From Exilibacterium tricleocarpae (GTDB lineage: Bacteria > Pseudomonadota > Gammaproteobacteria > Pseudomonadales > Cellvibrionaceae), in contig NZ_ML660095.1 of assembly GCF_007004655.1 (NCBI RefSeq), forward strand, positions 206,385-270,384: DNA of 64,000 bases, in the 5' to 3' direction. The translations under genes and the position numbers were made by a program. Numbering within the stretch: position 1 is the stretch's first letter; each line of letters opens with the position of its first letter. The notes under the pieces were generated by a model that saw only the letters and a list, made by a program, of their open reading frames with translations, made no database searches and was not told the DNA's origin. This document shows, piece by piece, positions 34,177-43,329 of the stretch.

Positions 34177-36843
34177 ATGAGGAATAAACCCTTTCTCACC
34201 TCTCTCTCACTGCTGGCGCTGGCCGGCAGTCTCAACTCGACCGGTGTACTGGCACAGGACGAGGCGATTATGGAAGAGGTGATTACCACCGGTACCCGTA
34301 TCGCGGGGCGCACGGCAACAGAATCCATGGCACCGGTCGATGTGGTGAGCGGGGATGACTTTGTCAACCAGGGCGACACCGATTTGAGTAATCTGCTGCG
34401 CAATATCGTGCCGTCCTACAATGTGAATACCCAGCCGCTCAGCGATGCCGCCACCATCGTGCGCCCGGCCAACCTGAGGGGACTGGCGCCGGACCACACC
34501 CTGGTGCTGGTCAACGGCAAGCGGCGCCACCGGGCCGCGGTTATCTACTGGCTCGGCAACGGCGTGGCGGACGGTGCCCAGGGTCCGGATATTTCCGTGA
34601 TTCCGGCCATTGCACTGCAACAGGTCGAGGTGTTGAGAGACGGCGCCTCGGCGCAGTACGGCTCCGATGCCATTGCCGGTGTGATGAACTTTAAATTGAA
34701 GGAGGACTCCGAGGGCGGTGCGCTCGAGGTGCGCTACGGTGAATTCTTCGAGGGCGACGGCGACCAGGTGACCGTCGCGGGTAATGTGGGCCTGCCGTTT
34801 ACCAGCAACGGCTTTGCGAACCTGAGTTTTGAAATCGGCAGTACCGATCCTACCGATCGCAGTATCCAGCGCAACGATGCCGCCGCGCTGATTGCCGGCG
34901 GCAACACCGCCGTCGGCAACCCCGCGCAGGTGTGGGGGCAACCGCAGATCGACGACGACGTTAAGTTGTTTGCCAACATCGGCCTGGAGCTGGATGCCAA
35001 CAAGGAATTCTATGCCTTTGGCAACTACGCTGAAAAGGAAGTGGAGGGCGGTTTTTTCTTTCGCAACCCCGACACCCGCGGCGGGGTCTTCGGACGCGGT
35101 TTGAATAATGTGGATGGTGCTAATGAAACGATCCTCGATGCAAGGGGCAACCCGGTGCCTTTGCATATCGACGCCTCGGGCGCGGTAATTCCGGTAGCTG
35201 ATATGCTGGACGGCAACGGTGTCCTGTTGGGCCAACTGCCGGGCACGCGCCGGTTTGATCGCCTGGTTGCCGATTTGACCGGCGACAATTCCGGCGGTTG
35301 TATGCAGACCGGCCCCGACAACAGCGGGGGGCTGGATATCAGAGACGCGGCGGGACTGGCGGACACCATCGCCGACCCCAACTGTTTTGTGTTCAACGAG
35401 TTGTTTCCCGGCGGCTTTACCCCGCGCTTTGGCGGGCAGGTGAACGATATCGCCGCGACCGTGGGCGTGCGGGGTGAAACCGACGCCGGCCTGCGCTGGG
35501 ATGTCAGCGGCTCGCTCGGGCGCAATGAGGTGGACTTCTTTATCCGCAATACGGTCAACGCCTCGCTGGGGCCGCAGACGCCCACCAAGTTCGATCCCGG
35601 TGTCTACTCGCAATTGGAAAAGAACTTCAATATCGACCTGTCCTATCCCTTGGCGGTGGATTTTCTGGCATCGGACCTCAATATTGCCGGTGGCTTCGAG
35701 TACCGCGAAGAGCAGTTTGAAATCACTGTCGGCGACCAGGCGTCGTTTGAAATCGGGCCGCTGGCCGACCAGGGTTTCAGCGCCGCCTCCAACGGTTTTC
35801 CGGGTTTCAGTCCGCTGGCCGCCGGGGAGTGGGATCGGGCCAACTTCGCCGCCTATGTGGATGTGGAAACCGATATTACCGACATCTGGGTGTTCGGTGC
35901 CGCCTTCCGCTGGGAAGACTTTGAGGATTTCGGCACCACCACCAACGGCAAGGTCTCCAGCAATGTGCGGATAACCGACAATTTTTCCCTGCGCGGCACC
36001 TACAGCACCGGCTTTCGGGCACCGACGCCGGGCCAGTCCAATGCGTTTAATGTCTCGACGGAGTTCGATGCCGAAACCGGTGATCTGGTCAACAACGGCA
36101 CCATTCCCTCGATTAACCCGGTCGCGGTATTGCGCGGCGGCCAGCCGCTCGATGCGGAGGAGTCCACCAATTTTACCCTGGGCGCGGTGCTCGACTTTGA
36201 GGATGTGACGATCACCATCGATTACTTCAATATCGAACTGGAAGATCGTATTACCGTTTCCCAGAACTTTTCTCTCACCGAGGCCGAGGTCGATGATCTG
36301 GTTGCCTCCGGTGTTACCAGCGCGGCCAATCTGCAGAATTTCCGCTTTTTTACCAACGATTTCGACACCACTACCGAGGGTTTTGATATCGTCGCCACCT
36401 GGGGCGTGGAGTGGGCCAACAGTTCTACGGATTTCAATCTCGCCTACAACCAGACCGAAACGGAAATCGACAGTTTCACGCCGGGTCTGCTCGACGATGT
36501 TCGCATTCGCGAGCTGCAGGAAGGATTGCCGGAAACCCGCTGGAATATCAGCGCCAACCACCTGATGGGCAATTGGCGGTTTCTGGGCCGGGTCAGCTTC
36601 TACGATGAATTTTACGATTCCGAGGACGACAAGTCCTATGGTTCTGAAGTCCTGGTGGATGCGGAAGTTGCCTATACATTCAACGAGAAATACACGGTTA
36701 CGTTTGGCGCGCAGAATCTTCTCGATGAGTTTCCCGATGAAAACCCGGACGGAGCAGATCAGGCCGGGCGTCGCTACAGCCAGTTCTCGCCGAGCGGTTT
36801 CAACGGTGGTTTCTATTACCTGCGCTTGCGCTACGATCTTTAA
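34177..36843 (+). CDS. TonB-dependent receptor without STN domain
   Basis: An 888-residue outer membrane receptor. The ATG at 34177 is chosen because AGGAG lies nine bases upstream and a normal signal peptide follows (FLTSLSLLALAGSLNSTGVLA). The plug domain (EEVITTGTRIAGRTATESMAPVDVVSG, with VLVNGKRRHRAAVIYW and SAQYGSDAIAGVMNFKLK) is clearly paralogous to that of the preceding receptor, and the barrel ends FYYLRLRYDL. With no STN domain it does not signal through FecR but may be under the same sigma factor. Possible substrates include peptides or saccharides; undetermined. Confidence 0.92.
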   Translation: MRNKPFLTSLSLLALAGSLNSTGVLAQDEAIMEEVITTGTRIAGRTATESMAPVDVVSGDDFVNQGDTDLSNLLRNIVPSYNVNTQPLSDAATIVRPANLRGLAPDHTLVLVNGKRRHRAAVIYWLGNGVADGAQGPDISVIPAIALQQVEVLRDGASAQYGSDAIAGVMNFKLKEDSEGGALEVRYGEFFEGDGDQVTVAGNVGLPFTSNGFANLSFEIGSTDPTDRSIQRNDAAALIAGGNTAVGNPAQVWGQPQIDDDVKLFANIGLELDANKEFYAFGNYAEKEVEGGFFFRNPDTRGGVFGRGLNNVDGANETILDARGNPVPLHIDASGAVIPVADMLDGNGVLLGQLPGTRRFDRLVADLTGDNSGGCMQTGPDNSGGLDIRDAAGLADTIADPNCFVFNELFPGGFTPRFGGQVNDIAATVGVRGETDAGLRWDVSGSLGRNEVDFFIRNTVNASLGPQTPTKFDPGVYSQLEKNFNIDLSYPLAVDFLASDLNIAGGFEYREEQFEITVGDQASFEIGPLADQGFSAASNGFPGFSPLAAGEWDRANFAAYVDVETDITDIWVFGAAFRWEDFEDFGTTTNGKVSSNVRITDNFSLRGTYSTGFRAPTPGQSNAFNVSTEFDAETGDLVNNGTIPSINPVAVLRGGQPLDAEESTNFTLGAVLDFEDVTITIDYFNIELEDRITVSQNFSLTEAEVDDLVASGVTSAANLQNFRFFTNDFDTTTEGFDIVATWGVEWANSSTDFNLAYNQTETEIDSFTPGLLDDVRIRELQEGLPETRWNISANHLMGNWRFLGRVSFYDEFYDSEDDKSYGSEVLVDAEVAYTFNEKYTVTFGAQNLLDEFPDENPDGADQAGRRYSQFSPSGFNGGFYYLRLRYDL

Positions 36844-36895
36844 GATGGAGCACAACCCACTGGATTGTGCAGGCCTGCTTCACATATAGTTCTCA

Positions 36896-36917
36896 ACGGG
36901 CGCTTGGCGCCCGTTTT
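36896..36917 (+). terminator. Intrinsic terminator after the second TonB receptor
   Basis: ACGGGCGC (36896-36903) and GCGCCCGT (36907-36914) with a TTG loop, followed by a short T-run. A good rho-independent terminator. Confidence 0.75.
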
Positions 36918-36926
36918 CTATCAGGT

Positions 36927-37045
36927 TAGTGCTTCGACAAATAAGAATTTTCGCGTAAAACGGGTTGTGGTGGTGTCCTTAGGCGCCCCCCCTGATCGAG
37001 ACCTCAGTGCCACCGAAGTGAAAATGTTTTCTGGTCGAAGCGCTA
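36927..37045. mobile_element. MITE-like element, copy 2 (short form, inverted relative to copy 1)
   Basis: Read on the minus strand this 119-bp segment matches the ends of copy 1: TAGCGCTTCGACCAGAAAAC at one end and TAGTGCTTCGACAAATAAGA at the other, with matching ATTTTCAC and AACCCGTTTTA blocks. The central hairpin of copy 1 is missing. Confidence 0.7.
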
Positions 37046-37165
37046 GTCAAATTAGATCGCCATTCAAAACGATGCTGTCCGAGTGCCGCTGTAGCCGGCT
37101 GCGGTGGCGAGTAGTTGGACTCGACAATGGTCTTTGCTGAAATACTTAACCGGGGGTCTTTAACC

Positions 37166-38875
37166 ATGCAGAATAAATCACTGGATAAAATACTGGGTAT
37201 CAGTTTATCCCGCATCGTAACTTTTTGTGTGACGGTTTGTTTAACCACCTTTCCACCGACCGGGCTTGCCGAATCCCTGCTGATCACCAATGCCAGGGGT
37301 TACACCTTCGACGACCGGGGCGAGTTGCGGCGTTTCAGCACCCTGTTGGTTACCGATGGCAAGGTGGCGGCGTTGGGTAAGGCAGAGCTGGCCCGACAGT
37401 ATGCTCGGGTGAAGGCGCTCGATCTGGATGGTAAAACCCTGCTGCCCGGACTGATCGATGCCCACGGGCATATTATGGGGTTGGGCTATACGCTGTTGAG
37501 CCTCGATGTGCGCGATGCGCAAGATGCCGACACGGTGGCGCTACAGGTAAAGGCGTTTGCCGAGCGCAACCCCGGCTCGGGTTGGATCAGGGGGCGGGGC
37601 TGGAACCAGGTTTTGTGGCCGGGTAAACAGTTTCCCACGGCGGCGGCACTCGATCGCCACCTCGATGATCGGCCGGTCTGGTTGCGCCGTATTGACGGCC
37701 ACGCCGGTTGGGCCAACACCAAAGCCCTGGCCATTGCCGGTATCGACAGGCAAACCCAAGCACCGGCGGGCGGTGAGATTCTCCGCGATGCGCAGGGTAA
37801 TCCCACGGGTGTGTTGATCGATAATGCCATGGCGTTGCTGGAAGCAAAGATACCGCCTTATACGCGCAGTGAAATGGAGCGGGCGCTGCGCGAGGCTTCC
37901 GGTCATCTGCTGCGTCTCGGTATTACCAGTGTGCACGATGCGGGCATCGACCACGATACCTACCAGCTCTACCGGCAACAGGCGCAAACAAAACAGTTGC
38001 AACTGCGCATCTACGCCATGCTCAGTGCCCGGGATAAACATCTGCAGCGCATGTTGTCCAACGGTTATATCGCCGACAAAGATAACTTTTTATCCATTCG
38101 CAGTGTCAAGATTTATGCCGATGGTGCCCTCGGCAGTCGCGGGGCGGCACTGCTGCAACCCTATGCCGACCGACCCGATACCAAAGGCCTGCTGCTGACG
38201 CCGCCGGCGACGCTGAGGCAGTTATACAAAGCGGCGCTGGCGGCTCGGTTCCAGATCAATATCCACGGTATCGGCGACGCCGGTGTGCGCCTGGCACTGG
38301 ATGAGTTTGCCTACGCCTTTGACAAGCACGGCGGGCGCGATCTGCGCCATCGCGTCGAACATGCGCAGGTGGTGGCGTTGGATGATATTCCCCGTTTCAA
38401 GGCGCTGGACATCATCCCTTCGATGCAGCCGACCCATGCCACCAGCGACAAGAATATGGCGGCCGATCGTCTCGGTGCCGAGCGGCTTAAAGGGGCTTAT
38501 GCCTGGCAGACGTTTTTGCGCCAGGGGTCGCCGATTGCGGCGGGATCGGATTTTCCGGTGGAGCTGGCCAATCCCTTGTTCGGCATCCACGCAGCGGTGA
38601 CCCGACAGGACAGAAAGGGTCAACCCCCCGGCGGCTGGCTGGCCGAGCAGTCTATGAGTATCGGGCAGGCACTGCGGGCCTTTACCCGCGACGCCGCCTA
38701 TGCGGCCCATCAGGAGACCGTTTTGGGCGGGCTGACGCCCGGTAAGTGGGCAGATTTTGTTGTGCTGGACCGGGATATTTTTGCCATTGCCGCCGCCGAT
38801 CTCTGGCCCACAAAAGTCCTCCAGACCTGGGTCGCGGGCAAGCCCCGCTATGACTATACTGAAACCGATAGGTGA
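37166..38875 (+). CDS. Exported amidohydrolase of the YtcJ-like family
   Basis: A 569-residue metal-dependent amidohydrolase 3. The ATG at 37166 gives a signal peptide ending ...PPTGLAES, so the enzyme is probably periplasmic. Visible motifs are the N-terminal beta-sandwich LLITNARGYTFDDRG, the first metal ligands DAHGHIMGLGY, a later GIGDAGVRLALDE and RVEHAQVV, and the C-terminal GKWADFVVLDRD. YtcJ-like enzymes hydrolyse C-N bonds of amides or cyclic amides; the substrate is unknown. Lying behind two TonB receptors, it may process an imported compound. The next gene starts 25 bp later. Confidence 0.88.
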   Translation: MQNKSLDKILGISLSRIVTFCVTVCLTTFPPTGLAESLLITNARGYTFDDRGELRRFSTLLVTDGKVAALGKAELARQYARVKALDLDGKTLLPGLIDAHGHIMGLGYTLLSLDVRDAQDADTVALQVKAFAERNPGSGWIRGRGWNQVLWPGKQFPTAAALDRHLDDRPVWLRRIDGHAGWANTKALAIAGIDRQTQAPAGGEILRDAQGNPTGVLIDNAMALLEAKIPPYTRSEMERALREASGHLLRLGITSVHDAGIDHDTYQLYRQQAQTKQLQLRIYAMLSARDKHLQRMLSNGYIADKDNFLSIRSVKIYADGALGSRGAALLQPYADRPDTKGLLLTPPATLRQLYKAALAARFQINIHGIGDAGVRLALDEFAYAFDKHGGRDLRHRVEHAQVVALDDIPRFKALDIIPSMQPTHATSDKNMAADRLGAERLKGAYAWQTFLRQGSPIAAGSDFPVELANPLFGIHAAVTRQDRKGQPPGGWLAEQSMSIGQALRAFTRDAAYAAHQETVLGGLTPGKWADFVVLDRDIFAIAAADLWPTKVLQTWVAGKPRYDYTETDR

Positions 38876-38900
38876 GGAGCGGTCGCTGCTGTGGAGGTGT

Positions 38901-40082
38901 ATGGATTTAAAGTTGTTGATGTTTATAACCTCCACGGTGACCTTGGTCATCGGTCTCGTATTACTGATTACTTGGCAGCGCAATCAGCGCGAATCGGAGA
39001 TTGCCCTCTACTGGTCGGTCGGTTTTTGCATCACCGGCGTCGCTTGGGCAATGGTGATTTTGGTGCCACACCCTTACTCGGCGTTCTCGACGGTGTTGGT
39101 CTCCACGGGCTTCCTCGCCGCCCCGATGTTTATTCTGGCGGGGGTCTTTGTGCGCGGTGGCACGGCGGTGCCCTGGCGGCTGATGATGGTCGCCTGTGGT
39201 TTATGCATCTTTGTGCAGTTGTGGTATACCCTGGTCGCAAACAGTGAGCTAGTGCGCGTACTCAACTTGACGGTATTCAATCTGGTCTTTCATCTGATAG
39301 CCGTCTACCTGTGTCTGCGCTCGACTGCCGATCGCGTCGGCAATATCATGTTGGCGATGGGTTCCCTGTCGATTGCCGCAGTTTTAGTTTTCAGGATTTA
39401 TTTGATTGCTAAAAATACCACCGGCGGGCTCGATGCCGAGGCTCTGGTCAGGGATGAGGTACTGGTATTCTTGTTTATGCCGAGCGCCATGGTGGTCGAA
39501 GGGCTGGCCTGTCTCGGCGCCATTTTGCTGGATTTGATCGGCAGGTTGACCTACCAGGCCTCTACCGATCCGATGACCGGCTGTCTCAATCGGCGCGGCT
39601 TTGAAGACGCTGCCACCAACAACATCGCCATTGCTAAGCGGCATGCTTTGCCGATCTCCGCAGTGATCTGTGATATCGACTATTTCAAGCGCATTAATGA
39701 CCATCACGGTCACAGTATCGGTGACGATGTGATTAAGGCCTTTGCCGGCGTCCTCAAAGACAGTGCTCGCGATGCCGATATTGTCGGGCGCATGGGGGGT
39801 GAGGAATTTCTGATTTTACTCTTGGGCTGCAGCATGAACGACGGTATAGAGTACGCCGAGCGGATTCGCCGGCGTTTGAGGGACATACATGTACCCAGTC
39901 TGTCCCGATCGATTAATATGACGGCGAGCTTCGGTGTCACCGAGTTTCTGGTCGACGACGAAAGCCTGGAGAGTATGTTCAGGCGCGCCGATCGCGCTCT
40001 GTACCGTGCCAAGGACGCCGGGCGCGACAGGGTGGAGACCTGCCTGTCGATCCGGGGCGATGTGGTGGTGCCGGTTGTTTAG
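38901..40082 (+). CDS. Membrane-bound diguanylate cyclase (GGDEF)
   Basis: A 393-residue protein with six or seven N-terminal transmembrane helices (residues about 5-215) and a C-terminal GGDEF domain. The active-site motif is GGEEF (in GRMGGEEFLIL), an active variant, preceded by DPMTGCLNRRGF and DIDYFKRINDHHGH. It makes cyclic di-GMP, linking membrane sensing to surface or biofilm behaviour. The ATG at 38901 has GGAGG five bases upstream; longer in-frame starts overlap the amidohydrolase and are unlikely. No clear I-site RxxD is noted. Possibly cotranscribed with the amidohydrolase. Confidence 0.9.
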   Translation: MDLKLLMFITSTVTLVIGLVLLITWQRNQRESEIALYWSVGFCITGVAWAMVILVPHPYSAFSTVLVSTGFLAAPMFILAGVFVRGGTAVPWRLMMVACGLCIFVQLWYTLVANSELVRVLNLTVFNLVFHLIAVYLCLRSTADRVGNIMLAMGSLSIAAVLVFRIYLIAKNTTGGLDAEALVRDEVLVFLFMPSAMVVEGLACLGAILLDLIGRLTYQASTDPMTGCLNRRGFEDAATNNIAIAKRHALPISAVICDIDYFKRINDHHGHSIGDDVIKAFAGVLKDSARDADIVGRMGGEEFLILLLGCSMNDGIEYAERIRRRLRDIHVPSLSRSINMTASFGVTEFLVDDESLESMFRRADRALYRAKDAGRDRVETCLSIRGDVVVPVV

Positions 40083-40112
40083 TCAGGCGAGTGCCGCCCG
40101 TCAAGGAGTATT

Positions 40113-41477
40113 TTATTTCCCGGACGCATGAAAAGTGAGAGTGAAAGTGCTGCCGCAGTTTTCCTGGCTTTTTACCGTAAGGCTGGCGTTATTGAGCCGG
40201 GCCAATTGCCTGGAAACGCTCAGACCTATGCCTGAACTCCGCTCTTTGGTGCTGAAAAATGGCGTGAAGATATTATCGATATATTCTTGTTTTATGCCGC
40301 TGCCGTTATCCGTTACCTGAATAAGCGCTTTGCCGTGTCGGTTCAGGCAGTATTCCAGAACAATCCTTGGGGCAGTTGTCTCCTGTAGCGACTCCATGGC
40401 GTTGTAGATCAGGTTGATCACGACTTGCTCCAATGAGCCCTCATCGGCCAGCACGGTAGCACCGCTTTTTGTTGTCTGGGTCTGAAAAATGATATTTTTC
40501 TGGCGCAATTTCTCGTCCAGCAATATTGACAGGCGTTGAAAAAAGGCGGCGACGTCAATTGCGGTAAACGCATAGCGGTGCACGCGATTCAAACCCCGGT
40601 AAGCGCTGATAAAGTTGACCAGGCCCTGGCTGCGCAAGTGAATGGTGTCAATACTGCGTTTTAGCGTGTAAAACTCAGCGCTGTTTGCGTCTGTGATTTT
40701 CTTTACCTTCGATTTGTCAGTCAGGAAGGTGGCAACATAACGACTCAGAGAAACGATAGGTGTCATTGAGTTGATAATTTCGTGGTTTATCACTCTTATC
40801 AGCTTTTGCCAGCTCTCTATTTCTTTTTCATCAAGAACCATCTTCACATTTTGCAGCGATATCAATTTGTACTGATTTTGCAAAAGTGTGAACTCGTTTG
40901 CGGTCAGCATTATCTGTATGGGCTCGCTGTCAAGAGTGGTTTTGGCAAGGACTTGTTCGCCGGTGTGAATTTCCGTCATCGCCTTTGCCAGCGCGGGGTC
41001 TATGGAGGAGATTTTCTTCAGACTGGGGATGAAGGTGGCCTTTAGGAGTTTTTTGGCGGCATTGTTAATCATTTCAACATTGTTACTTTGGTCGAAACAG
41101 ATTAGGGCCGTCTCTACATGCTCTATAACCAGGTGCAGGTACTCGTGCTGAATACTTTTCTCTGCCTTCAGTTGTTGAAGCTTTTCAGTTATGATTTTTT
41201 GGGCTTTGGCAAGTGAGAGGTGGTTTTTGTCAGCTGCTCGATTGGTTATCGTGGTCGAAAAGTCGTCGTGCGCTATGCACGCCAAAAATTGCGCCATGTT
41301 TCTTTCGTTCTTGTCGATATGCCGAAAGACGCCAACTGCACTCAACGCTAAAACGACCAGACTCAATGTTTGGAGGAATAGGTCACTTTTGACGGCAACA
41401 CTGTAAGTGAATAAGGCTGTGGACGTTATCAATGCCAGGACATGAAATGCTGTTTTGTTAAAGTTTGGGTTAGACAT
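40113..41477 (-). CDS. Sensor histidine kinase of the NRPS locus
   Basis: A 454-residue kinase with two N-terminal hydrophobic helices (residues about 10-50), a PAS-like region around 115-200, the phosphoacceptor box VINHEIINSMTPIVSLSRY (HExxN type), and a HATPase domain with N-box NLIYNAMESL and G-box DNGSGI. It lies 42 bp downstream of the NtrC-type regulator on the same strand and should phosphorylate it. The base composition is visibly more AT-rich than the first 35 kb. The signal is unknown; because the locus carries MacAB-like and peptide transporters, envelope or peptide sensing is likely but unproven. Confidence 0.9.
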   Translation of the reverse strand: MSNPNFNKTAFHVLALITSTALFTYSVAVKSDLFLQTLSLVVLALSAVGVFRHIDKNERNMAQFLACIAHDDFSTTITNRAADKNHLSLAKAQKIITEKLQQLKAEKSIQHEYLHLVIEHVETALICFDQSNNVEMINNAAKKLLKATFIPSLKKISSIDPALAKAMTEIHTGEQVLAKTTLDSEPIQIMLTANEFTLLQNQYKLISLQNVKMVLDEKEIESWQKLIRVINHEIINSMTPIVSLSRYVATFLTDKSKVKKITDANSAEFYTLKRSIDTIHLRSQGLVNFISAYRGLNRVHRYAFTAIDVAAFFQRLSILLDEKLRQKNIIFQTQTTKSGATVLADEGSLEQVVINLIYNAMESLQETTAPRIVLEYCLNRHGKALIQVTDNGSGIKQEYIDNIFTPFFSTKERSSGIGLSVSRQLARLNNASLTVKSQENCGSTFTLTFHASGK

Positions 41478-41519
41478 TTCAATACGTTGCGCCGCTGTGC
41501 GTTAAAATGGCATGGTTCT

Positions 41520-42908
41520 TTAGCAGGACACGCCGTACTTCTTTAGTTTTCTGTACAGTGTGGTGCGACCCAGGCCCAGTTCCTTGGCGACCAGTGTCAG
41601 ATTTCCCTCAAATGCCTGTAAGGCGTTTTCTATGGTTTTCTTCTCAATTCTTTCGAGATTGAAATCAATCGCAGCCTTTGGCTCCGGTTCTTGTCTCAGC
41701 AGTAAGTCTTCCAGTCGCAATTCGCTGCTTTTGGATACGATAATGGCCCGCTCCAGACTGTGTTTCAGCTCTCGAATATTGCCCGGCCAGCGATAACCCT
41801 GCAGGGCTTTTATGGTTTTCTGGCTGACATGCGAGCCCGTTTTTTTATACTTTCCACAGAGCAGTCTCAGGTAGTGATCGATAAGGGCGGGTATATCCTG
41901 ATGTCTCTCTCGCAATGGCGGCAGGGAAATCTCGACGGTGTTGATGCGGTACAGCAAGTCCATACGGAAATTGCCGCCGTTCGATAACTCCGTGCGAGGG
42001 ATATTGGTGGCACTTATCAGCCGGATATCAATGGGAATAGGCTTGCTGCCGCCGACCCGGACAATCTCTCGCCGCTCCAGCGCTCCCAGTAACTTGACTT
42101 GAGCCGATGGGCTCAGATTGCCGATCTCATCGAGAAACAGCGTGCCACCATAGGCTAATTCGAAACGTCCGGCCCGGTCTGCGCGGGCATCGGTAAACGC
42201 TCCCTTTTTGTGCCCGAACATTTCAGACTCGAACAGGGACTCGGATATCGAACCCATATCGACACTGATCATAGCCTGGGACGAGCGGGCGGATTGTCGA
42301 TGGATGGCGCGCGCCACCAGTTCTTTGCCGGTGCCGTTTTCCCCGAGCACCAGAACATTGGCATCGGTCATTGCGACCTTGTCAATAAGTTCGAATACGC
42401 GCCGCATGCTGGGGCTGGCACCGATGATTTCGTGAAAGTCTTCCTCCAACTGTTCTTCCAGGATGTGTTGGGTATCTTCCAGCCGCTTGACCTGGCGCTC
42501 GGAACGGGCCAGTTGAAAACAGTTGCTGACGGTGGTCTCCAGTTTTTCGTTTTCCCAGGGTTTCATCAGGAAGTCCACCGCACCGTTCTTGATAGCCTCC
42601 ACCGCCAGATCGATCTCACCGAATGCGGTGGTCATGATAACGCGGGTTTGCGGCGCCAGGGTCCGAATCTGTTGCAGCCAATACATACCCTCCGCGCCGG
42701 TATCCGCGCCGCGGGAAAAGTTCATATCCAAAACGACGATGTCGAACTCGTCACTGCCCAAGGCAGCAGGTATTTGCATGGGATCAGACAGGCATGTCAC
42801 CCGACTGAAGCGCTCGCTCAATACCAGCTCGGCGGTGAACAGCACATCTTTGTCGTCATCCACGATAAGGACGGCGCCATCGAAAGGCTTGGCTGTCTGG
42901 GACTGCAT
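41520..42908 (-). CDS. NtrC-family sigma-54-dependent response regulator
   Basis: A 462-residue regulator with three domains. The receiver has acidic pocket DDD at residues 17-19 and phosphoacceptor Asp61. The AAA+ domain has Walker A GENGTGKE and a GAFTDA loop where GAFTGA is canonical. The C-terminal Fis-type helix-turn-helix includes NLTLVAKELGLGRTTLYRKLKKYG. I use the ATG at 42908; a TTG 16 codons upstream falls inside a 15-bp palindrome and is unlikely. It should activate sigma-54 promoters of the exporter and peptide genes, and the palindrome near its own start suggests autoregulation. Confidence 0.92.
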   Translation of the reverse strand: MQSQTAKPFDGAVLIVDDDKDVLFTAELVLSERFSRVTCLSDPMQIPAALGSDEFDIVVLDMNFSRGADTGAEGMYWLQQIRTLAPQTRVIMTTAFGEIDLAVEAIKNGAVDFLMKPWENEKLETTVSNCFQLARSERQVKRLEDTQHILEEQLEEDFHEIIGASPSMRRVFELIDKVAMTDANVLVLGENGTGKELVARAIHRQSARSSQAMISVDMGSISESLFESEMFGHKKGAFTDARADRAGRFELAYGGTLFLDEIGNLSPSAQVKLLGALERREIVRVGGSKPIPIDIRLISATNIPRTELSNGGNFRMDLLYRINTVEISLPPLRERHQDIPALIDHYLRLLCGKYKKTGSHVSQKTIKALQGYRWPGNIRELKHSLERAIIVSKSSELRLEDLLLRQEPEPKAAIDFNLERIEKKTIENALQAFEGNLTLVAKELGLGRTTLYRKLKKYGVSC

Positions 42909-42949
42909 CGACTGACCGATTCCGTGTTGTTTGCTGATTGGCAGGTGAT

Positions 42950-42964
42950 GTTTCAAAATGAAAC
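42950..42964. promoter_or_regulatory. Palindromic operator site A
   Basis: GTTTCA-AAA-TGAAAC, a perfect 6+3+6 palindrome 42 bp upstream of the regulator start. Predicted binding site of the NtrC-family protein. Confidence 0.65.
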
Positions 42965-43170
42965 AGCGGTGAATTCACCTGAAGTACAACGCCGCAAGCA
43001 TGACTCTAATTTATTGTTTTTAAATAATAATTAAAAATACCGAATGGATTTTCGGCCTCACTCGATATCCGTTGCCATATCCTCAACAGCAGCGGATGTG
43101 CGAGCTATCGCTTATGTTTAGCTCTTAACATCGAGTTGGTAATAACCAATAGATATCTGCTACTAAAGGC

Positions 43171-43185
43171 GTTTCATTTTGATAC
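43171..43185. promoter_or_regulatory. Palindromic operator site B
   Basis: GTTTCA-TTT-TGATAC, one mismatch from the palindrome of site A. It lies 86 bp upstream of the sigma-54-like -24 element, a usual enhancer distance. Confidence 0.65.
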
Positions 43186-43270
43186 GAGGCCGACGTGTCG
43201 TAGTGGAACACAACTGCCGTCAAATAATCAAGCAAAAGTGTAAGTGTTTGATTTGCTAAAATAATTAAGC

Positions 43271-43286
43271 TGGTGTGTGGTTTGCA
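43271..43286 (+). promoter_or_regulatory. Sigma-54-like promoter (-24/-12) of the adaptor gene
   Basis: TGGTGTGTGGTTTGCA has the invariant GG and GC separated by exactly 10 bases and a consensus TTGCA -12 element; the -24 side keeps TGG but deviates afterwards. Transcription would start near 43297, leaving about 33 bases before the GTG start at 43330. Confidence 0.6.
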
Positions 43287-43329
43287 TTGACAGTTGCGTC
43301 GACATCAAAGTCGCGACCTTGAGGTGGTT

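Larger units (their letters stand above)
36844..37165. other. 322-bp intergenic region holding a terminator and MITE-like copy 2
   Basis: Apart from the terminator at 36896-36917 and the mobile element at 36927-37045, the remaining 120 bp lead to the amidohydrolase start, with CGGGGG as a weak ribosome binding site. Confidence 0.7.
42909..43329. other. 421-bp divergent control region of the regulator and adaptor genes
   Basis: This AT-rich gap holds the palindromes at 42950-42964 and 43171-43185 and the sigma-54-like promoter at 43271-43286. Nothing else is seen in it. Confidence 0.75.

Noticed and set aside
34207-36855. An 882-codon minus-strand frame opposite the second TonB receptor
   Set aside because: Antisense shadow of a clear receptor; no ribosome binding site or domain, although its length is striking.
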